Shown: positions 7,572 to 10,242 of the stretch, piece after piece
Numbering within the stretch: position 1 is the stretch's first letter
How the letters are laid out: every line of letters starts with the position of its first letter
Assembly (NCBI GenBank): GCA_031278735.1
Contig: JAITJU010000145.1
Coordinates: 1-10,242, forward strand
Origin: Zoogloeaceae bacterium
GTDB lineage: Bacteria; Pseudomonadota; Gammaproteobacteria; Burkholderiales; Rhodocyclaceae
Reading direction: 5' to 3'
DNA: 10,242 nucleotides
Translations under genes and position numbers: made by a program
Notes under the pieces: model-generated
What the model saw: only the letters and a program-made list of their open reading frames with translations
Database searches by the model: none
What the model was told of the DNA's origin: nothing

Positions 7572-8551
7572 TCACAGGTTGTCGAGCGGACTGATCACCC
7601 CGCGCCCGCCCCGGTTCAGCGCGTGCGTGTAAATCATGGTGGTGGAAACATCCGCGTGGCCAAGCAGTTCCTGCGCCGCGCGAATATTGTAGCCGCTCTC
7701 CAGAAGATGCGTGGCGAAGGAATGCCGCAGGGTATGCGGCGTGGCGGGTTTTTCCAGGCCCGCCGCCTGCACTGCCCGCTTCATCGCTCGTTGCAGCAGT
7801 TTTTCGTCCATGTGATGCCGCCGCGTCGCGCCGCCGCGCGGGTCGACGGAATAGCTTCTCGCCACGAACACATATTGCCAGCCCCAGTCCGCAGCCGCGT
7901 TGGGATACTTGCGTTCCAGCGCGTCCGGCAGATATACCGAGGCCATGCCCTTTGCTTCATCTTCTTCATGAATCCGCCGCCGCGCCGCGAGATGCGTCTT
8001 GAGCGGTTCGACCAGCGATTCCGGCAACATCGTTATCCTGTCCTTGCTTCCTTGCCGTCCCGCGCCAGGATTTCGCCCCGTTCCAAATCCACGTCTTTTA
8101 CCCGCAAACGCACACATTCCATCAAGCGCATTCCCGTGCCATACAGCAAGCGCGCCATCAGTCCATGCGCGCCTTCCATGCGTTCCAGCACCCGCGCCAC
8201 CTCATGCCGCGTCAGCACCACCGGCAAGCGGGCGGGACGTTTGGCCCGCGCCACCTCGTCCAGCTAAGGCAAATCCTGCGCCAGAACTTCGCGGTACAGG
8301 AACAACAACGCCGACAGAGCCTGATTCTGGGTCGCCGCCGCCACTTTGCCCGTCACGGCCAGATGCGTGAGGAATGCCTCAACCTCCCGTGCCCCCATTT
8401 CTGCCGGATGCCGTTTGCCATGAAACAGGATGAACCGCCGCGCCCATTGGACGTATTGCTGCTCTGTTCTCATGCTATAGTGCCGCAAACGAAGACGCTC
8501 GCGCATTCGATCCAGAAGCTTGGGCGGCGAGGTGGGGCTGGTTTCCATCAT
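7572..8551 (-). pseudogene. intI: Integron integrase IntI, interrupted by an amber codon and a frameshift
   Basis: IntI is the tyrosine recombinase that joins attI and attC sites. Three fragments on the minus strand rebuild one protein of about 326 residues, normal for IntI. Fragment 1 (8551-8267) carries the N-terminal DNA-binding region (RHYSMRTEQQYVQWARRF). It stops at TAG (8266-8264) where homologues have Trp in LPWLDEV. Fragment 2 (to about 8050) holds catalytic box I (LLYGTGMRLMECVRLRVKD). A one-base loss near 8045-8052, in the DGKxxKDR loop, shifts to fragment 3, which holds the integron-specific insertion (DPRGGATRRHHMDEKLLQRA), TPHTLRHSFATHLL, LLGHADVSTTM and the nucleophile Tyr in MIYTHAL. 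All catalytic residues survive. A sequencing error could explain one lesion but two independent ones point to recent inactivation. Confidence 0.93.
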
Positions 8552-8587
8552 GGCGCTTTAAGTTCAATGTAATCAAGGAGATAGAGC

Positions 8588-8656
8588 ATGAGATTTTGTG
8601 TTATACACCTGTTGAAGGCGGAGTATACACCTGAAAAGGTGTATACTTCACGTTAG
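8588..8656 (+). CDS. 22-codon ORF inside attI, ending in the recombination core
   Basis: A strong Shine-Dalgarno AAGGAG (8575-8580) sits 7 nt before ATG 8588. The predicted peptide MRFCVIHLLKAEYTPEKVYT plus SR is 22 residues; its stop TAG (8654-8656) lies inside the core GTTAGGC. The next ATG (8665, in cassette 1) follows 8 nt after the stop, a suitable distance for translational re-initiation. Class 1 integrons have an analogous short ORF in attI1 (ORF-11), reported to raise translation of first cassettes without their own ribosome site. By analogy I infer a translation-delivery role. The peptide has no recognisable function. Confidence 0.5.
   Translation: MRFCVIHLLKAEYTPEKVYTSR
8622..8647. 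repeat. Perfect 11-bp inverted repeat with GAAA loop in attI
   Basis: AGTATACACCT (8622-8632) and AGGTGTATACT (8637-8647) are exact reverse complements around GAAA. The right arm ends 4 bp before the core GTTAGGC. An additional direct copy of the half-site lies at 8602-8611. It could be an operator, an integrase-binding pair or an RNA hairpin; there is no following T-run, so a terminator is unlikely. In RNA it would form a strong stem with a GNRA-type tetraloop. Confidence 0.85.
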
Positions 8657-9160
8657 GCCATGCCATGTTCACCGTTTCTCATACCCCACTGGCACCAACT
8701 TTCAATCACTACCCAGGAGGAAGTTTCATGAAACCAGCCCATACACTCATCGCATCCATTGCCATTCTTACGATTTCTGCTTGCGCAACAAGCCCAAGCG
8801 GAATTGACACGAGCCGATTGAGTCTCGTCAAAGAGAATCATGCTGAAATTACCAAAGAAGGGGAAATCTATGTCCTCGACAGTTACATAGTTTTTTTCCA
8901 ACGCCCCTACTATATTCTTGTTCGCAAGTCTTCCAATGAGCCACTCACGAAGGATGAAGCTTCATCAATCGCTGTGGAATACATTAAACCAAGAGGTTGC
9001 ACTACGCCAATTTCCCGGCGAACTGATTTGGATAAATCGAACACAAATAGGACTCAATGGCTCATCGGCATTGAGTGCTGATGATTACATATGTAAGCCT
9101 AACGAATCATTCAAGTGGACAAAGTACCGCTATGCGGCACTTTGCCGCTTAATTCCAACG
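8653..9160 (+). mobile_element. Gene cassette 1 (small lipoprotein)
   Basis: The cassette runs from the T after G8652 in the first core to the G of the next GTTAGGC (9160), 508 bp. It holds a short leader, a lipoprotein gene and the first attC site. Its gene is clearly less GC-rich than intI and the operons to the left, typical of cassettes of foreign origin. The leader ORF start ATG 8665 (MFTVSH) is in frame with the lipoprotein ATG at 8728. Confidence 0.88.
8728..9081 (+). CDS. Small predicted lipoprotein, cassette-encoded, unknown function
   Basis: The start at 8728 is fixed by a full Shine-Dalgarno AGGAGG (8715-8720) with a 7-nt spacer. The 117-residue protein begins with a Lys2-bearing signal peptide, a hydrophobic core (LIASIAILTI) and a lipobox ISAC with Cys19, so it should be lipidated; Ala at +2 favours the outer membrane in E. 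coli-type sorting. The mature part of about 99 residues is polar, with a hydrophobic strand region IYVLDSYIVFFQRPYYILV (47-65) and two later cysteines (91 and the C-terminal 117) that might form a disulfide. I recognise no family. The same frame extends upstream to ATG 8665, adding 21 residues (MFTVSHTPLAP...) that would spoil the signal peptide; I treat that as the leader ORF. First position in the array suggests it is the best expressed cassette. Confidence 0.85.
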   Translation: MKPAHTLIASIAILTISACATSPSGIDTSRLSLVKENHAEITKEGEIYVLDSYIVFFQRPYYILVRKSSNEPLTKDEASSIAVEYIKPRGCTTPISRRTDLDKSNTNRTQWLIGIEC

Positions 9161-9166
9161 TTAGGC
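9097..9166 (+). other. attC: attC site of cassette 1
   Basis: The 70-bp site starts with R'' GCCTAAC (9097-9103) and ends with R' GTTAGGC (9160-9166), exact reverse complements. Inside, CAAAGTACCGC and GCGGCACTTTG (about 9120-9142) pair with one mismatch around a short loop. The L'' region (TCATTCAAGTGGAC) and L' region (GCTTAATTCC) resemble the widespread short '59-base-element' type. Insertion of the next cassette would occur between G9160 and T9161. Confidence 0.92.
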
Positions 9167-9261
9167 CATGCCCTGAACCGCCTATGTTTACCATCCACCA
9201 TCACCGCCTTGCCAACCCCGACTTTCGCGCTTCGTACCAGAGGCTGTCTGGCTTCGGTTTG
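9161..9261 (+). repeat. Cassette 5' leader block, copy in cassette 2
   Basis: It shares with 10082-10176 an ordered set of blocks: TTAGGCC after the core, CATGTT or TATGTT, CACCATC, CCAAC, ACTTTCG followed by GCTTCG, and an exact 15-bp TCTGGCTTCGGTTTG (9247-9261 and 10162-10176). A weaker version begins cassette 1 (8653-8705: TTAGGCCATGCCATGTT, TGGCACCAACTTTC). Cassette 3 lacks it. Confidence 0.75.
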
Positions 9262-9462
9262 CAGTTGGCGGCAAGTTCCAATTTCCGCGTTCCGAATAGC
9301 AGGTTTTTGTCCGCGCGGACGCAACCGCTTGTGCGCTTTTCTTGCGCTGTACAATCCGTGCCTTGCGGTCTCGAACTTTTGCGCTCTCCCGTAGGTCATC
9401 GCCTAACTTTCCGGTCAAGAGGGACGCGCCGCAAGCGGCGCGCCCCTTACCTTTCACGTTAG
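9184..9462 (+). CDS. Doubtful leader ORF of cassette 2 reading through attC
   Basis: The frame starts MFTIHHHRLANPDFRAS and continues YQRLSGFGL, closely resembling the start of the cassette 4 frame (MFATFHHPANANFRAS, RQALLSGFGL). After about residue 26 the similarity ends. The remaining 66 residues are rich in Arg and Ser, are translated in part from the attC hairpin, and end at the TAG inside the core. The first 26 codons may be a true short leader peptide or the similarity may be at DNA level only; the minus-strand reading of the same block is also open and similar. I include it because of the cross-cassette resemblance, not because I believe in a 92-residue product. Confidence 0.25.
   Translation: MFTIHHHRLANPDFRASYQRLSGFGLQLAASSNFRVPNSRFLSARTQPLVRFSCAVQSVPCGLELLRSPVGHRLTFRSRGTRRKRRAPYLSR
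9338..9400 (+). repeat. Cassette 3' tail block, copy in cassette 2
   Basis: Immediately before the attC site, this stretch resembles 9942-10011 at the end of cassette 3. The strongest part is an identical 13-base run AGGTCATCGCCTA (9393-9405 and 10004-10016) that enters the R'' box. Further left, CTTGCGG.CTC matches CTCGCGG.CTC, and TTTCTTGCGCTGT matches CTTCTTCGTGCTGT with small gaps. No gene is apparent in either copy. Confidence 0.65.
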
Positions 9463-9464
9463 GC
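9401..9464 (+). other. attC: attC site of cassette 2
   Basis: The 64-bp site has R'' GCCTAAC (9401-9407) and R' GTTAGGC (9458-9464), exact reverse complements. The interior holds a strong hairpin GCGCCGC-AAGC-GGCGCG within GGGAC...CCCC, about 9421-9446. The 3' flank TTTCACGTTAGGC is shared with attC of cassette 3, and CTTCACGTTAGGC with attI. Confidence 0.92.
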
Positions 9465-9476
9465 AGTGTTAGCATC

Positions 9477-9893
9477 ATGAACCGTAATCGCATATCCACA
9501 CTGACAAGCTTGGCTCTGTTGTCGGCTGCTATGGTCATATGGGCCGATATTTTCAATTTTTCCAAGAATGTTCGTCTTCCTGAATGGGCAAATCTCCTGC
9601 CAAACCCCATCCATACTCCCGCATACCTGACGCTGCTTTGCCTGATGCCTGCCGCCTTGGCCTCAACATCAGCCCAAGGCGCAATTCAAAGCGTTGCCAT
9701 TTCTATATTCGTCGCCCCGCTATTCGCTATTGCCGCATTCGCATTAAACCCAATTCACCATAATTCCCATCTATTTGCTAATGCACTCTTCAATTATGGA
9801 TGGATAATTCTGTTTCACTGTACAGTTCCGGCGTTTTTGCTTTTGGTTGTTCGCGCAGTCGCTCATCACATACAAGCAAAAAAGCATGGCTAA
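9477..9893 (+). CDS. Small four-helix membrane protein, cassette-encoded, unknown function
   Basis: The 138-residue product has four predicted membrane segments: about 9-26 (LTSLALLSAAMVIWADIF), 48-64 (PAYLTLLCLMPAALAST), 70-90 (IQSVAISIFVAPLFAIAAFAL) and 104-127 (LFNYGWIILFHCTVPAFLLL). It ends in a basic tail HHIQAKKHG. I recognise no family. Start ATG 9477 is the first in-frame ATG; no good Shine-Dalgarno sequence precedes it, the nearest purine-rich stretch being the core AGGC itself. The same frame is open to the left through the attC site as far as 9342, so translation entering from upstream is possible but the extension (ending PFTLGSVSI) looks non-native. Small membrane proteins are frequent cassette products. 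Existence as a gene is likely; function unknown. Confidence 0.78.
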   Translation: MNRNRISTLTSLALLSAAMVIWADIFNFSKNVRLPEWANLLPNPIHTPAYLTLLCLMPAALASTSAQGAIQSVAISIFVAPLFAIAAFALNPIHHNSHLFANALFNYGWIILFHCTVPAFLLLVVRAVAHHIQAKKHG

Positions 9894-9941
9894 CATCACA
9901 AATCCACCAGACCCAAGGGAACGCAACACAAGCGTCTGCGT

Positions 9942-10011
9942 CCTTCTTCGTGCTGTTTCGTTCCAGTTTGCGCCTCGCGGACTCAAGCCCCTTACGCCAT
10001 CGCAGGTCATC
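9942..10011 (+). repeat. Cassette 3' tail block, copy in cassette 3
   Basis: Partner of 9338-9400 in cassette 2; both precede the attC R'' box and share the identical run AGGTCATCGCCTA across the tail/attC border. The similarity appears to extend left with gaps to a CGCAAC block (9321 region in cassette 2, 9922 region here). It lies entirely in the non-coding 118 bp after the membrane-protein gene. Confidence 0.65.
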
Positions 10012-10087
10012 GCCTACTAACATTGCGCCTCAGTGGGACAGGCCAAAAGCTGCGCTTTTGCCCTGCCCCTGAGCTTTCACGTTAGGC
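10012..10087 (+). other. attC: attC site of cassette 3, with an altered R'' box
   Basis: R' is the standard GTTAGGC (10081-10087). The left box reads GCCTACTAAC (10012-10021) instead of GCCTAAC, as if CTA had been duplicated. Inside, CTCAG pairs with CTGAG, GGG with CCC, and CAAAAGC with GCTTTTG around a 2-nt TG turn (10045-10060), a strong hairpin. Total about 76 bp. Whether the insertion affects recombination is unknown. Confidence 0.85.
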
Positions 10088-10176
10088 CGCAACCACCCAT
10101 GTTCGCCACTTTTCACCATCCCGCCAACGCCAACTTTCGTGCTTCGCGTCAGGCGTTGCTCTCTGGCTTCGGTTTG
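10082..10176 (+). repeat. Cassette 5' leader block, copy in cassette 4
   Basis: Counterpart of 9161-9261 in cassette 2; shares the ordered blocks listed there and the exact 15-bp run TCTGGCTTCGGTTTG at 10162-10176. The leader ATG is 18 nt after the core G here (10099), 24 nt in cassette 2 (9184) and 13 nt in cassette 1 (8665). Confidence 0.75.
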
Positions 10177-10242
10177 TCGCCTGTGAACACTTCGTGGGGT
10201 GAGAATCATCTTAAAGCGCGAGACCTTCAATGGCATGCCTTT
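10099..10242 (+). CDS. Open leader frame of cassette 4, continuing past the window
   Basis: The frame from ATG 10099 is open for all 48 visible codons. It begins MFATFHHPANANFRASRQ and LLSGFGL, like the cassette 2 frame, then continues SPVNTSWGENHLKARDLQW to the edge. It may be a leader peptide fused to, or overlapping, the real payload gene. No good ribosome binding site precedes it; GGTGAG-type purines at about 10198-10203 could serve a later start. I cannot say whether a protein is made. Confidence 0.3.
   Translation, partial: MFATFHHPANANFRASRQALLSGFGLSPVNTSWGENHLKARDLQWHAF

Larger units (their letters stand above)
8552..8658 (+). other. attI: attI region (primary integron recombination site)
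   Basis: This is the stretch between the intI start and the first core GTTAGGC (8652-8658), where incoming cassettes would be inserted between G8652 and T8653. As in known attI sites it has no attC-type partner R'' sequence. It contains two direct copies of TATACACCTG (8602-8611 and 8624-8633, 22 bp apart) and an inverted copy AGGTGTATA (8637-8645), plausible integrase-binding elements by analogy with the direct repeats of attI1. The exact left border cannot be read from sequence. I see no convincing promoter toward the cassettes (Pc) or for intI here, and no LexA box. Confidence 0.75.
9161..9458 (+). mobile_element. Gene cassette 2, without a convincing payload gene
   Basis: This 298-bp cassette lies between cores 9160 and 9458. 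Its left half (9161-9261) is a leader related to that of cassette 4, and its right part (about 9338-9405) is related to the 3' tail of cassette 3. Little lies between them. A frame from ATG 9184 is open for 92 codons through the attC site to the TAG inside the core GTTAGGC, but its translation (Arg/Ser-rich, running through the attC hairpin) looks non-native, and there is no good ribosome binding site. A weak promoter-like pair (TTGTGC 9329, TACAAT 9350, spacing 15 bp) is present but unconvincing. Confidence 0.8.
9459..10081 (+). mobile_element. Gene cassette 3 (small membrane protein)
   Basis: This 623-bp cassette spans cores 9458 and 10081. It has no leader of the type seen in cassettes 2 and 4: its gene starts 13 nt after the core. 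It does carry the 3' tail related to cassette 2 between the gene stop (9893) and attC (10012), 118 bp without a gene. Base composition of the gene is lower in GC than the housekeeping operons. Confidence 0.87.
7572..10242. mobile_element. Chromosomal integron: broken intI, attI and at least four cassettes
   Basis: The classical layout is present: an integrase gene transcribed leftwards from 8551, an attI region to its right, and cassettes oriented rightwards, each starting at a GTTAGGC core (8652, 9160, 9458, 10081). Three attC sites are seen at the cassette junctions. Base composition drops visibly in the cassette region relative to the GC-rich operons on the left. The array runs past the right edge of the window, so its full size is unknown. 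No resistance gene, transposon gene or 3' conserved segment is seen, so this is not a class 1 mobile integron as far as the window shows. Confidence 0.93.
10082..10242 (+). mobile_element. Gene cassette 4 (incomplete at the right edge)
   Basis: It begins at the T after G10081 and continues outside the window. The visible 161 bp are the leader block shared with cassette 2 (to 10176) followed by 66 bp without further resemblance. Its payload gene and attC are not visible. Confidence 0.8.

Noticed and set aside
8596..8647. Cassette promoter (Pc) or intI promoter in the attI region
   Set aside because: TATACA/TATACT hexamers are present, but candidate -35 boxes (TTGTGT, TTGAAG) lie at 22-24 bp spacing, and nothing better appears on the minus strand.
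8600..8650. LexA operator controlling intI, as in several integrons
   Set aside because: No CTGT-N8-ACAG pattern is present.
8622..8651. attI palindrome as an intrinsic terminator
   Set aside because: The stem is AT-rich and no T-run follows it.
9329..9355. Promoter TTGTGC/TACAAT inside cassette 2
   Set aside because: Spacing of 15 bp and a poor -35; also located in the shared tail without a similar pair in cassette 3.
9888..9894. GGCTAAC at the cassette 3 gene stop as another attC R'' box
   Set aside because: It does not fit RYYYAAC and has no hairpin or matching core after it before the true site at 10012.

Overview
The window looks like chromosomal DNA of a GC-rich proteobacterium, most likely a betaproteobacterium. 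That is an inference from the style of the LeuA, TypA, TadA and CoaB/Dut sequences and from the typA/truB neighbourhood; I cannot place it more closely. It splits into a housekeeping part (about 1-7435) and an integron (about 7572 to the right edge, continuing outside the window).

Housekeeping part. A first gene block, all on the + strand, is the 3' end of coaBC (CoA biosynthesis), dut (dUTPase), a membrane-anchored conserved protein of unknown function, and leuA (2-isopropylmalate synthase). The first three genes overlap by 11 and 4 nt, and leuA follows after 30 nt, so they probably form one transcript. It ends at a clear intrinsic terminator (3232-3261). A 445-bp spacer without a convincing gene carries an extended -10 promoter for the second block: typA (ribosome-associated GTPase), tadA (tRNA adenosine deaminase), a small L,D-transpeptidase-fold protein and truB (tRNA pseudouridine-55 synthase), packed with gaps of 3 and 21 nt and a 4-nt overlap. 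Two of these four act on tRNA and a third on the ribosome. An imperfect 42-bp tandem duplication separates truB from the integron.

Integron part. An integron integrase gene (intI, minus strand, 8551-7572) has the integron-specific insertion and all visible catalytic residues but is broken by an in-frame amber codon and a one-base frameshift. Divergently from it come an attI region and four cassettes, the last one cut by the window edge, separated by three recognisable attC sites. Cassette 1 encodes a small predicted lipoprotein, cassette 3 a small four-helix membrane protein; neither belongs to a family I recognise. Cassette 2 carries no convincing payload gene.

Most unusual observations. 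(i) Cassettes 2 and 4, and more weakly cassette 1, begin with a related leader sequence that includes a short ORF. (ii) Cassettes 2 and 3 end with a related non-coding tail just before attC, so cassette 2 looks like leader plus tail with no cargo, a kind of empty cassette frame. (iii) The attI region holds a 22-codon ORF with a strong Shine-Dalgarno sequence whose stop codon lies inside the recombination core GTTAGGC, and a perfect 11-bp palindrome with an additional direct copy of its half-site. Together these suggest a local expression and cassette-building system in a lineage whose integrase is now, at least in this copy, inactive.
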